The position numbers were made by a program, and so were the translations under genes. The notes beneath the pieces are model-generated. The model had not been told where the DNA came from, searched no databases, and saw only the letters and a program-made list of their open reading frames with translations. From Enoplolaimus lenunculus (Eukaryota; Nematoda; Enoplea; Enoplida; Thoracostomopsidae), in assembly GCA_030248215.1 (NCBI GenBank), contig JASANG010002602.1, forward strand, positions 1 through 64,000: a stretch of DNA of 64,000 nt, written 5' to 3'. Position 1 is the first letter of the stretch. The number at the start of each line of letters is the position of its first letter. Shown piece after piece: positions 1-10,800 of the stretch.

Positions 1-534
1 TAGGCATATTTCACAGTCTAAGATTCCCAGTCTCAAATTTCCCAACTCACCCTGTCACACAGTGGGCATGCTTCTACAATTAATATGGGCCAGCAGGCTT
101 ATCGAGAAGCATGGAACCGTAAGCCTCCACTCTAATAAGTTAGTTTCAACAAAGAATCCACACCAGCTTCAAAGAATTTATTTTTCAAATGCAGTTATAA
201 AATATTTCACTAGTTATCCCATTTCTGATGCACAATTCCAAATTGACATTGCTTAGTTCAAGTTGAAACACAAATCGAAAAAATCATAATTTTACGAAAA
301 TGATTTTGATTTAAAATAAAATTTGTCAAAAAAGAAAGATAAAAATGTCAACAAAATCCTCAACCAAATGTATGGTAAAAATACATTGTAAATAACGTCA
401 GAAAATATTCAAGTTTAATTCCCCACAAAGCAGGATTAACAGGTGACAAATCCTTGAGGGAGAATCCATTAGCATACATACTGTAGCAGTCCGAGTCGTT
501 TTAGAATTTGAATTTCAATAAGTTAATTGTTTAT

Positions 535-1059
535 CAAGAGTCGATAATGATTTCAACAAGAGTCTGCAACTGGGTGCATTCTGTGTAGAAATGAAGGCCA
601 ATGTTAAATTAAGGGGCGTAACAGTAGATTAAGCGTTTTCTTAAGCCTAATCATAAGCCTAAGCGTTGCAAAAACGAGTTCCTAAGCGTAAGCCTAAGCC
701 TAAGCAAAAAATGTAATCTAGAATCTAAACCTACTCTTTTATAGATTCACCAGAATCCTGGACGCCCCTTAAAGTAACATGGGCCCAAATGAATGCACCC
801 GGCACGCGTTGTATTTTTCCTTTACCCCCTCCTCATTTGGGGGGGGGGTGTTGAAACCTTGAACGCAGGCAAATACTGTTGCGATACACAGTGCAAACAT
901 TGTTCAATATATTCTTGATTTACGGTTAACTGAGTTCTGTGTGCAGTTGACCCCCTCTAAACTAGAAGAGGGGTGCATGGGCAAAACGCAACGGGCGGCA
1001 GCACTTTTTAGGCCACACGTATTTTTGGAAGTTGCACACTCTTATCATCGACTCTTGAT
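535..1059. mobile_element. R3 MITE, left palindrome arm
   Basis: Terminal inverted repeats begin CAAGAGTCGATAATGATT on the left and are mirrored at the right end (CATCGACTCTTG), followed inward by AGAGTCTGCAACT. The interior has an inner inverted repeat around the CCCCCTC blocks and the phrase AACGCAACG. An R2 copy interrupts it at 596-784. Confidence 0.7.
596..784 (-). mobile_element. R2 hAT-like MITE nested in R3
   Basis: Ends GGCCAATGTTAAATTAAGGG and the mirrored TTAAAGTAACATGGGCC. Flanks GAAATGAA and CAAATGAA look like an 8-bp target duplication with one change. The interior is a run of CCTAAG hexamers. Confidence 0.75.
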
Positions 1060-1917
1060 TTTAGTATCCCTTTTTACCAGGAGCGTATGCACACGCTTTC
1101 AATTTGGGACGGTATAATGTCCATAAAATGAATTTTTTTTTTCAACCTCAAGAATCCTGGTTATTCCTAATCCTTGTAAATAGTTCGTGATTTTACTATT
1201 ATTTTAGCGCAATCACAGCTCCAAAGTTCGATCTCAATGTACCGCTATCAGGCTCTGGTTCAGCAACGCGGCAACATCACCGTTTTAGCGTTTTTCCTTG
1301 TGTAAAAAAAATTTCGAGAGAACGCTTGAAGACCAACAATGTCTCAGGTTAAATTAGGTTAGAAGAAACAATAAGGTAATTTTTTTACACTAGAGTGAAA
1401 ACTGGTTCAAAACTTAGGCCAAAGTTTGGTTAGGTGGTTAGGTTAAGTTAGGTTACGGTAAGATGGGTTCGATCTCGATGTATACGCCCTGCCGTTTGTA
1501 ACAAAAAGTAGTTGCGAGAAACTGTTTGTAGGGAACATGATGACTTTTAGACAAAAAGTATGCAACTTAGCAGTAATCGCTTGGCGGTATGCACCAATGC
1601 CCGGCACCAGTCTAAGGGTGAGGGCTCTTCCAACTCCAGGGTGGACGCATCAGCACAATATTTTGAATTAGTTATGATCGAAAATTAAGCAATGCGATTA
1701 AACCTTATACCGACATAATGCGTCGTTCACAATAATTTTGTCAACAATGCCGCAAAATCGATATAGCATTGGCCAAATGACAAGTTAATCTTCTTGCGTA
1801 CATTGCTTTTCTACACAGAATGTAACCCAGTTGCATATTATTGTCCAAACAATCATTAATATATCAATAGTATAAATATTTATTCCTCAAACATTTGTAT
1901 ATATATATATAAATTGA

Positions 1918-2690
1918 TTAGGTTTTAATCGACAATTTTCTTGAGCACTTTAAGAAACGTTCCCGATTCATATGCGATCTGTTTACCCTGTAACACTTTG
2001 GCAGGCATTGATATTTTTTCGTTAAATGGAGCGCTACGGCCGTTTTCGCACCGCCGCCGCCGCCATCGCCGGCTTTTTTCGCGCCTCCGCCTGAGCCGCC
2101 GGCACCGCCTGATTTACCGGCACCACCGCCGCCACTGCCTGCGCCTTTCGCACCGCCTTGAAACAAGTTTTAAGTGACACAAATTTACACATATGATTAA
2201 CAGAACTCTTTTGCCAATTGGCGCATATAATAATGTAAGCGAACACAAATCTCCTTTAGATGTTTTTTGTAAATTGATCAAAGCGACGCGATAGCAAATC
2301 TAGCACAAATATTGACTGCAATTTCTGGTTCGATTCCTCCCAAATGAAACCCCTCATTACGCGTCTGGTTATTCGTTTTAACATAATCTCAAGCGTACCT
2401 GCTTTAGCACCACCAGCACCCGCCGTTTTAGCTCCGCCAGTGGCTCCTTGCGCCTTCCTCCCCCTCTTTTTTACACCGCCGCCATCCCGCTCCCCTACGC
2501 ACCGCCCCCCTCCGCTCCCCCTTCCCTGTTCTCTTGCTGTGCTGCGCCTCCTCCTGGTGCCGTCCGATGAATCGATAATGGTGGGATGTTGAACGCAACT
2601 CCTCCTTTTTATTTTAGGAGCCGGCGCAGCGGCAGCTGCAGGAGGAGCGCCGGCTGACTCTGGGTCTTCGGTTGGTAATAATTCTGTGGG
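1918..2690 (-). CDS. Low-complexity Gly/Ala/Lys-rich protein, left palindrome copy (two exons)
   Basis: Not recognised. Exon 2690-2399 follows a TTTTAG acceptor and ends at a GTACGC donor; exon 2156-1918 follows TTTCAAG. Phases agree (0 to 1), giving 176 codons open to the stop at 1918. The protein begins PTELLPTEDPESAGAPP, then has an Ala/Pro run, a basic Arg-rich part, a Gly/Ala/Lys tract with GGAK repeats and a tail ending SRKLSIKT. No start codon is assigned: an upstream exon should exist or the copy is 5'-truncated. Relative to the right arm, the middle is read in another frame and the tail in the same one, so length changes largely cancel. GC-rich repeats stay open in several frames by chance, so coding status is only moderately supported. 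Confidence 0.45.
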
Positions 2691-2957
2691 CTAAAACAGG
2701 AGGGTAAATATTTGCAAATCCCATCGGCACCTATCATTCGTCTCTAGCGACGGCTTTTCAACAATCTAGCTAACGGCCACAGTTGCGAGATTTTCAAACA
2801 AAACCGTAGCTATCGTCTGAAGGTTTTTAGGAGCTAGAATATGCTAAAATTTTCAAAATGAAACCATTTGTGGACGAACAGGGGATGTTTTTTTTATGCT
2901 TCGAGATTTTTCGTCGTATCCCGCACAGAATATACTATGAACAATAACTGAAACTGG

Positions 2958-3143
2958 GGCCATGTTACTTTAAGGGGCGCGTACAGGTTTCTGGTGGGTC
3001 TATAAAAGAGTAGGTTTCATTCTAGATTACAATTTTTTGTTTAGGCTTAGGCTTAGGAACACATTTTCGTTACGCTTAGGCTTAAGCTTTAGGTTTAGGG
3101 ATACGCTTAATCTATTGTTACGCCCTTTAAAGTAACATTGGCC
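2958..3143 (+). mobile_element. R2 MITE at the palindrome apex
   Basis: Complete R2 copy forming the loop between the two arms. Unlike other R2 copies its flanks are not a direct duplication: the left flank ends CTGAAACTG and the right begins CAGTTTTGCAG, which are inverted relative to each other. The palindrome therefore runs right into the MITE termini. Confidence 0.85.
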
Positions 3144-3415
3144 CAGTTTTGCAGTTAGTTGTTCATAGTATATTCTGTGCGGGATACGACGAAATAATTT
3201 TGAAGCATTAAAAAATACATTTCCTTGTTTGTTCACAAATGGTTTCATTTTGAAAATTTTAGCATATTTGAGCTCCTCATAACCTTTATACGATAGCTAC
3301 GGTTTTGTTTGAAAATTGCAACTGTGGCCGTTTAGCTAGATTCTTGAAAAGCCGTCGCTATAACTAATGATAGGTGCCCTATGGTGATTTGGAAATATTT
3401 ACCCTCCTGTTTCAG

Positions 3416-4214
3416 CCCACAGAATCATCGACCGAAGACCCAGAGTCAGCCGGCGCTCCTCCTGCAGCTGCCGCTGCGCCGGCTCCTAGACTAAAAAGGA
3501 CGGAGTTGCGTTTCAAGATTCGACCATTATCGATTCATCGACGGCACCAGGAGGCGCAGGCACAGCAGGAGCAACAGGAGGAGGAGGCGGAGGCGGAGGA
3601 GGCGGTAAACCGTCAGCGATGCGTAAAGATGGCGGCGCTCCGGCGAAATCTGCTCAAAAAGGAGGCGGAGGAGCGGCAAAGGCGCAAGGAGCCACTGGCG
3701 GAGCTAAAACGGCGGGTGCTGGTGGTGCTAAAGCAGGTACGCTTGAGATTATGTTAAAACTCTAACCAGACGCGTAATGAGGGGTTTCATTTGGGAGGGA
3801 ATCGAACCAGAAATTGCAGTCAATATTTGTGTCGTTTGGCTTATCGCTCGCTTCGATCGAATTTTTACAACAACATCTTAAGGAGATTTGTGTTCGCTTA
3901 CATTATTATATGCGCCAATTGGGCAACAAGTTTTGTTAATCATATGTGTAAATTTGTGTTACTAAAACTTGTTTCAGGCGGTGCGAAAGGCGCAGGCCGT
4001 GGCGGCGGTGGTGCCGGTAAATCAGGCGGTGCCGGCGGCTCAGGCGGAGGCGCGAAAAAGGCCGGCGATGGCGGCGGCGGCGGTGCGAAAACGGCCGCAG
4101 CGTCGATTCAACGAAAAATATCAATGCCCGCCAAAGTGTTACAGGGTAAACAGATCGCAGATGAATCGGGAACGTTCTCAAAAGTGCTCAAGAAAATTGT
4201 CGATTAAAACCTAA
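3416..4214 (+). CDS. Right palindrome copy of the same two-exon gene
   Basis: Exon 3416-3736 follows a TTTCAG acceptor and ends at GTACGC; exon 3978 onward follows GTTTCAG. Two readings are possible. Splicing in phase 0 gives a protein open from the acceptor (or from an ATG at 3374 if the intron upstream is not real) through an acidic/basic helix region (NLLKKEAEERQRRKEPLAEL) and an Ala/Arg-rich part to a stop at 4214, the same tail as the left copy. The other frame, open only from 3490, gives a Gly/Ala/Lys-rich protein ending SGTFSKVLKKIVD at 4207. Two differences between the arms in the tail (CCC/CCT, TTC/TTT) are silent in the second frame, which slightly favours it. The copy is divergent from, and head-to-head with, the left copy across the apex MITE. 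Function unknown. Confidence 0.45.
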
Positions 4215-5068
4215 TCAATTTATATATATATACAATGTTGAGGAATAATATTTATACTATTGATATATTAATGATTGTTTGGACAATAATATGCAACTGG
4301 GTTACATTCTGTGTAGAAAAGCAATGTACGCAAGAAGATCAACTTGTCATTTGGCCAATGCTATATCGATTTTGCGGCATTGTTGACAAAATTATTGTGA
4401 ACGACGCATTATGTCGGTATAAGGTTTAATCGCATTGCTTAATTTTCGATCAGAACTAATTCAAAATATTGTGCTGATGCGTCCACCCTGGAGTTTGGAA
4501 GAGCCCTCACCCCTGACTGCTGCGGCATTGGTGCATACCGGCCAAGCGATTACTGCTAAGTTGCATACTTTTTGTCTAAAAGTCATCATGTTCCCTACAA
4601 ACAGTTTCTCGCAACTACTTTTGTTACAAACGGCAGGGGCGTATACATCGAGATCGAACCCTCCTACCGTAACCTAACTTAACCTAACCACCTAACCTAA
4701 CTTTGGCCTAAGTTTTGAACCAGTTTTCACTCTAGTGTAAAAAAATTACCTTATTGTTTCTTCTAACCTAATCTAACCTGAGACATTGTTGGTCTTCAAG
4801 CGTTCTCTCGAAATTTTTTCTACACAAGGAAAAACGCTAAAACGGTGATGAAACCGGCCGCGTTGCTGAACCAGAGCCTGATAGCGGTACATTGAGATCG
4901 AACTTTGGAGCTGTGATTGCGCTAAAATAATAGTAAAATCACGAACTTTTTACAAGGATTAGGAATAACCAGGATTCTTGAGGTTGAAAAAAAATTCATT
5001 TTATGGACATTATACCGTCCCAAATTGAAAGCGTGTGCATACGCTCCTGGTAAAAAGGGATACTAAAA

Positions 5069-5581
5069 TCAAGAGTCGATGATAAGAGTGTGCAACTTCC
5101 AAAAATACGTGTGGCATAAAAAGTGCTGCCGCCCGTTGCGTTTTTGCCCATTCACGCCTTTTCTAGTTTAGACGGGGGTCAACTGCACACAGAACTCAGT
5201 TAACCGTAAATCAAGAATATATCGAACAATGTTTGCACTGTGTATCGCAACAGTATTTGCCTGCGTTCAAGGTTTCAACACCCCCCCAAATGAGGGGGGT
5301 AAGGGAAAAATACAACGCGTGGCATGTGCATTCATTTGGGCCCATGTTACTTTAAGGGGCGTCCAGGATTCTGGTGAATCTATAAAAGAGTAGGTTTAGA
5401 TTCTAGATTACATTTTTTGCTTAGGCTTAGGCTTACGCTTAGGAACTCGTTTTTGCAACGCTTAGGCTTATGATTAGGCTTAAGAAAACGCTTAATCTAC
5501 TGTTACGCCCCTTAATTTAACATTGCCCACAAAACACAGGCCCACCTTGAGACTCTTGTTGAAATCATTATCGACTCTTGA
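5069..5581. mobile_element. R3 MITE, right palindrome arm
   Basis: Mirror image of 535-1059 with its own substitutions; it also contains a nested R2 copy at the corresponding place. Confidence 0.7.
5338..5527 (+). mobile_element. R2 MITE nested in right-arm R3
   Basis: Mirror of 596-784. It shows that the nested R3/R2 arrangement existed before the arms were duplicated. Confidence 0.75.
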
Positions 5582-6109
5582 TAAAAAATTAACTTATTGA
5601 AATTCAAATCCTAAAACGACTCGGATTGCTACAGTATGTATGTTACTGGATTCTCCCTCAAGGATTTGTCACTGTAATCCTGCTTTGTGGGGATTAACTT
5701 GAATATTTCTGACGTTATACAATGTATTTTTACCATACATTTGGTTGAGGATTTTGCTGACATTTTTTCTTCTTTTTTGACAAATTTGATTTTAAGTCAA
5801 AATCATTTTCGTAAAATTATGATTTGTTCGATTTGTGTTCAACTTAAGCAATGTCATTTGGAATTGTCATCAGAAATGGGTAACTAGTGAATATTTTATA
5901 ACTGCATTTGAAAAATAAATTCTTGAAGCTGTAACTATCTCGTTGAAACTAACTTATTGAGGGGGGCTTATGGTTCCATGCTTCTCGATAAGCCTGCTGG
6001 CCCATATTAATTGTAGAAGCATGCCCACTGTGTGACAGGGTGACTTGGGCACTTAGAGACTGCGAATCTTAGACTGTGAAATATGCCTATGTTTTGGCTT
6101 GCGAGTACC

Positions 6110-6205
6110 TTAGGCTTAGGCTTAGGCTTAGGCTAACGCTAACGCTTAGGCTTATGCTTCGGCTTAGGCTTAGGCTTAGACTTCGGCTTAGGGTTAGGTT
6201 TAGCG
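6110..6205 (+). repeat. TTAGGC hexamer tract
   Basis: Some 15 consecutive TTAGGC or one-base variants (TTAGAC, TTCGGC, TAACGC, TTAGGG), starting about 20 bp beyond the last base shown to be palindromic. No R1 or R2 ends flank it, so it is a free hexamer tract or a remnant of an element. Confidence 0.8.
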
Positions 6206-6665
6206 AGAAAGCAACTGTAAGTGGTATAGGCCGATATGTTTGTCTCCTGTAAGCCGATTAGTTTACTATTTGGCGTGTAATTTACCGTCGAAATTTGACT
6301 AGAAACCGTTTTTGTGTATGTTTGTTATGGTATAAAAGCAGATGTTTGTTGAGTAGTTTATAAATATTTGAGTATTAACTCCATGTGGGATTTATAGTAT
6401 ATTTTATATCTGATAACAGTGTTTGTATCGATGAGAGAAAAGAATGTTTTTATTAAATATATTTACAACATAATAAAAATTGGAATAAAGCAAAAAAATA
6501 GCAAAAATATTCACAAGTTAGACTTGTGGGGTTTGGTTTATGAATCACATTACCAGGGTATTTTGAAATGTTTTCAGCTTTTGAAGCACAGAAATTCGGC
6601 AACAGATATCGCAACAAACAAAGAATTCTATGTTAACAAAATTTTGTTTCGTCTTTGGACCCATC
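6206..6665. other. Spacer without recognisable feature
   Basis: AT-rich; an 85-codon frame at 6419-6676 has no recognisable similarity and runs into the R1 element, so I treat it as chance. Confidence 0.5.
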
Positions 6666-6854
6666 GGCCCATGTAAAGATTAGGAGCGGAACGTTTTTTT
6701 TGCTGGACTGCCATTGTGTAAGCTTATAAGCTGTAGACGTATTTTTGCCTACGCTTAGGCTTAGAAATTAATTCGTTTTTTACGCTTGGGCTTAGACTTA
6801 TAGGCTTAGGAATATGCATATACTATTGTTACGGAACTATTCTATACATTGGTC
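6666..6854 (+). mobile_element. R1 MITE
   Basis: Ends GGCCCATGTAAAGATTAGGA and ATTCTATACATTGGTCC with a degenerate hexamer interior. It lies about 300 bp downstream of the transporter stop codon. Confidence 0.7.
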
Positions 6855-7169
6855 CGTCTTTGTAAAAATTCTTCTCTCTCGCGTTATTACCAGTTTCTGG
6901 TTGAACGCAAAATTGTCGTCAATCCAGTAGGGGATCATCCCTATATATGATAGGGCCATCTCAGTAAATGACAGATGGTCATCCCACTATGTTAAAAGGG
7001 GGTACTCCGGTATACCATAGGGAGGAAGACAAGCTTTCTCGTGGGAGAGGCGAAACTTTTGCCCATATCTTACAAACGGAGCCAAACTTTAAAATGGCGA
7101 TTTACATTTATTTCTCGGGGGGGGGGGGCGGAGAGTCCATCTGTCCCTCCCCCCACCGGGATCATTTTC

Positions 7170-8385
7170 TCAAGCATGAGGTAAACTTGAATTTTTCTCA
7201 ATAGTATTGCGTACCACATATACCCATTGGCCATAATTTGCTGGCTTCAAATCCGACCGGAACCGGAAATAATTGCTAAAAACTGCATCTGTAATATTCG
7301 GAACACTGGCTTCATAAGATTGGCCAAATAAAGTACCATAGCGATACGCTATGTATAGTGCAACAACGCCACTAACTGCAACAAAATATGCAATTAGTAA
7401 GCATACAGGTGCAATTAGTGCAACTGCATTTAGTGCAATTCTACTTCTATTACCTACACGCATTCCAGGGGCTGCAGGCGTTAAACTTGAATGCTTATAC
7501 AGTGTAATACCTGTAGTAAATAGGACAAACCCTATCGCCATACGAATTGTAATAGGAGGGGCTTGAAAATAAACAATATTACAAATAATAACAAATAACC
7601 GTTTCGATAAATTAATAACAGCGTGCGTTAACGGTGTAACATACTGCAAAATTGCAATCGAAGTTAAATTGCATGCAACATGATTACTCGATGCAAGCAC
7701 AAGACTTAGCGCAACTTGAACTTGAGTTAAATAAGCTAAAATTGACAACACATAATGTTCGCTAGGACCGGAGCGAAATAACCAAAACAGTAGCAGTTGT
7801 TTTACAACTATGACCGGGACTAAAATTTTAATCCCGTATAACGATAAAAGCGCGAACCGTGGCACTTTTCCAATTGGTCCTAAAAGTTTCAAATGTACAT
7901 TTCGAACGGGAAACGCAATATTTGACGCAGCAGCCATCGCAAGTCCCCAAATGTTAAATGTTAAATCGGATGTAACGAAAATTATTGCGCCGATACACAT
8001 GATCAGGATGGTTATTAACGAATATGTTGTTATATTACCGGTAGTCGTAGCGGTCGTAGACGTACTCTGGCAGTCTATAACCGAATGATGGCTACGATTT
8101 CGACAGTCTGCAGGATCGGCTGGCGTTGTCGTAGGGACGAATTCTACTTGGGTACAGGATGATTCGGCGTCGTCACTTGTGGGTAGGCGTCTGTAGCCTT
8201 GGGCTTCGTATTTCGACGAGTTATTGGTGACGGATGTTCGGGTTAAATAGTTGATGATGAAAAATGCAAATACTGGCTCGCAAGCTTTGATTACTTGAGT
8301 TGAGCTTGAACTGAACGCAGCGTAAGCGGCGTTGGTCGTTGCGTTTGCGACGACGTGTGCAAGTGATGCAAGAAATAATTGCCTA

Positions 8386-8435
<50 letters not shown>

Positions 8436-8496
8436 GCTATTATTATTATTGCTGTTGTTGTTGTCGTTGTGGTTGTTGTTGGCGGTGGAGTTGTTG

Positions 8497-8528
<32 letters not shown>

Positions 8529-8552
8529 GGTGGTGGAGTTGTTGTTGTTGTT

Positions 8553-8636
<84 letters not shown>

Positions 8637-8854
8637 GCTGTTGTTGTGGTGGTTGTTGTGGGTGTTGATATTGCTGTTGTAACTGTGGTTGTAGTTGAGC
8701 TCAGCTGAAGTTGGTCGAATTGAATGTTGGTTTGGACTCGAGTTAAAATCGTGTTCGTCTTCGGGTAAGTTTCGAAATGAGTTAAGGGTGTCGCGGACAG
8801 CGGATACACTTCCGTTAGATTGTTTCAGCATCCATGCTAAAGCGCATATTGCTC
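7170..8854 (-). CDS. Transporter exon 2 (terminal)
   Basis: 560 codons plus stop. The acceptor TTTTTATAG keeps the frame with exon 1. It holds the Asn tract and all remaining membrane segments. Confidence 0.88.
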
Positions 8855-10681
8855 CTATAAAAATATCTTGTTGTTGCATTTCCACGTTGGCACTTACCAA
8901 TGAAAGAGCGAGTTGCGAAGGGCGAACTAATTGTATTGGTTGATTAGGCTAAAGTCTAGGACGCTGGGTAGGGTGTGTATTTTAGAGAAAACCTGGATCA
9001 ACCAGAAAAACAAAAAAAAAATGAAAAACATGTACTCCTGCTTCAACAAATGCAAATCAGCTGACTATTGTGCTCAAGTGTATGAACGCGTTATACGCGC
9101 GGAGTACAACGTACTGCAAAAGTGTCAGTGTCTAACAAGTGCTGTCTGTCGGATCTTGGCTTGCTGGTTATAAACTTGTGGGTTTCAGTTCAGCAGAAAA
9201 AATTGCAAACAGGACCCATGCAAAGATCAGGAGCGCAACGTTTTTCTATGGGACTTCAATAGAGTAAGCTTAAGCATTAGACTAATTTTTTGCTTGGCTT
9301 AGGTTTAGGCGTAATAGGTTTACGCTTTAGGCTCAAGAATATGCTCATTGGTACACTTAAGCTTAAGTTTGGACTTAGGCTTAGGAATATGCTTATAATA
9401 CTGTTGCGCCCTTGTTCTCTATATACATTGGCAACAAACAGAATTTGCGGCGACGACAAATATGATAAAAACTATTTTTTACAGTTTTTTGCGACCTTTT
9501 GTCACCATATTGTTTTACCATTTTGGACAAAAACAAAAAACAAATAGAAAAATCCAGTTGGGTTTTCCAGTGCCAAACGTTATCCGATATCATAAGGGCG
9601 TGAAATTTTGCTTCACTTGAATCTATAAAACTGTGTTACTTTTAGGGGCGTAACAGTAGATTATCCGTATTCCTAAGCCTAAGCCTAAGCGTTGCAAAAG
9701 CGTTTTCCTAAGCTTAAGTCTAAGCCTAAGCAAAAATGCAAATAACGAATTGTGTTCCGTTAAGGCGTCGACCCAATGTGAAGAACAGGGGCGCAGCAGT
9801 ATTATAAGTATGTTCCTAAGCCTAAGCCTAAAGCCTAAGCCTAAGGCTAAGCCTAGGCCTAAAAGTAAGAATCAGCATATTCCTAGGCCTAGGCCTAAGC
9901 ATAAGCCTATAAGCCTAACCAAGCAAAAAATAGTCTAAAATTTAAGCTTACTCTTTTCTAGTCTCACAAAAAACGTTCCGCCCCTGGTCATTTACACGGG
10001 CAAGGCGTCGTAAGCTTCTCGAGTAGAGCTTTAAAAGCGATCATGCCGAGAAGATTCGTTCAAACAATTTTCAAGAAAAGAAGAAAACTTTTATAGACCC
10101 ACCAGAAACCTGGACGCCCCTTAAAGTAACACGGGTTAAAAGTTTTATGATTTACGCCTAAATCATTTCAGCGACATTAATATACATCCTTATTTGAAAA
10201 AGAACATAAGCTTGTGCCTCGCTCGAATTTTTCAAAGATTTAAACCTAACCAGATGGTGTGTGTCTTGCCTATCACAAATGCTTCAGCCATTCCAACGCC
10301 CGTGAACGCGGTCATACCTGCAATAAATTGAAACACAGTCAAATCTAACCACCGGCAATCCAATAGCGCATGCTTGAACGAAAACCATTTTGATATTGTC
10401 CACAACTTGCTTTCACTTCCGCTCCCCTGTGGATTTTGAATTACATTTTCGCCTGCTAAATAATTACGCGCAGTTGGCGGAGCAAATGATGATGATGATC
10501 GATCTTTGTTCGGTGACAAACTGCAGCCATCACTGTTGCGGTAACTGTCAGCGGAAGTTGCTATTCCTGGATCGAAATTCATTAGTTTTTTCGAATCGAT
10601 GCTTGTTATTGTGCTCGATATCCACCAAATTGTTGCTGTCACCAAAATTACCCAAAGAGAAGTTGTTTGAGAAGCAGACAT
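7170..10681 (-). CDS. SLC35/TPT-family transporter with long polyasparagine loop
   Basis: Two exons, 10681-10318 and 8854-7170, joined phase 1 to phase 1 (GCA-G/GTATGA to TATAG/GA-GCA), giving 682 residues from ATG 10681. Family members are multi-pass Golgi/ER or plastid-type antiporters of nucleotide sugars or sugar/triose phosphates. Seen: a first membrane segment (LWVILVTATIWWISSTITSI), a second across the splice (LTVFQFIAGAICALAWML), then after the Asn tract ASLAHVVANATTNAAYAAFS and STQVIKACEPVFAFFIINYL, the typical TPT motif with a Lys in the membrane, then NIAFPVRNVHLKLL and AILQYVTPLTHAVINLSKRL with the second conserved Lys/Arg. An extra hydrophobic stretch after residue 590 gives a longer C-terminus than usual. 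About 150 residues of Asn/Thr/Ser-rich sequence sit between segments 2 and 3. Substrate cannot be told; SLC35E-type is my best guess. Confidence 0.88.
8380..8650 (-). repeat. Trinucleotide repeat (AAT/AAC) encoding polyasparagine
   Basis: On the plus strand a run of ATT, then GTT, GTG and GTT triplets, all in one register with the transporter frame, so slippage adds or removes Asn, Ser and Thr without frameshift. It falls in a loop between membrane segments. Confidence 0.95.
9212..9432 (+). mobile_element. R1 MITE in transporter intron
   Basis: Ends GGACCCATGCAAAGATCAGG and CTATATACATTGGC; hexamer interior of 15-20 units with several variants. Confidence 0.75.
9631..10135 (-). mobile_element. 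R2 MITE split by another insertion
   Basis: Left part 9631-9745 begins TGTTACTTTTAGGGGCG; the right end (CCAGAAACCTGGACGCCCC, TTAAAGTAAC) is at 10085-10135. Between them lie an R1 element and other sequence. Confidence 0.7.
9771..10001 (-). mobile_element. R1 MITE inside the R2 copy
   Basis: Ends ACCCAATGTGAAGAACAGGG and CCCCTGGTCATTTACACGGG. Two blocks of CCTAAG hexamers. It is younger than the R2 element that it interrupts. Confidence 0.75.
10318..10681 (-). CDS. Transporter exon 1
   Basis: 121 codons: first membrane segment, a hydrophilic Ser/Asp-rich loop of about 70 residues and the first part of segment 2. ATG at 10681 is the first in frame; donor GTATGA. Confidence 0.85.
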
Positions 10682-10800
10682 TATTGCATGTAACCGGCTG
10701 CAACGTTATTTAATAATCTTAAATACACCAAAAAACAGTTCAAATCCTTAAGTTTATGACAGAATCTTCAAGACATAAACTTCACGAAACAAAATATTTT

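Larger units (their letters stand above)
1..6089. repeat. Giant inverted repeat (palindrome), about 2.95-kb arms
   Basis: The first bases of the window (TAGGCATATTTCACAGTC) are the reverse complement of 6070-6089, and the match continues inward to about 2957 on the left and 3144 on the right. Both arms carry the same order of parts: an R3 element with an R2 element inside it, a stretch related to TATTCTTGATTTACGGTTAA, a two-exon GC-rich gene and AT-rich spacer. The arms differ by scattered substitutions and small indels, so they are diverged rather than identical. The loop is an R2 MITE. The left arm reaches the window edge, so the palindrome may extend further. A fold-back assembly artefact is the main alternative, but arm divergence and the exact fit of the loop to a transposon argue against it. 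Confidence 0.93.

Noticed and set aside
6110-6205. True telomere
   Set aside because: Sequence continues normally on both sides, and the hexamers are degenerate.
8291-8809. Long frames of Leu, Tyr, Cys, Thr or Ile repeats
   Set aside because: Shadows of the transporter's trinucleotide array in other frames.
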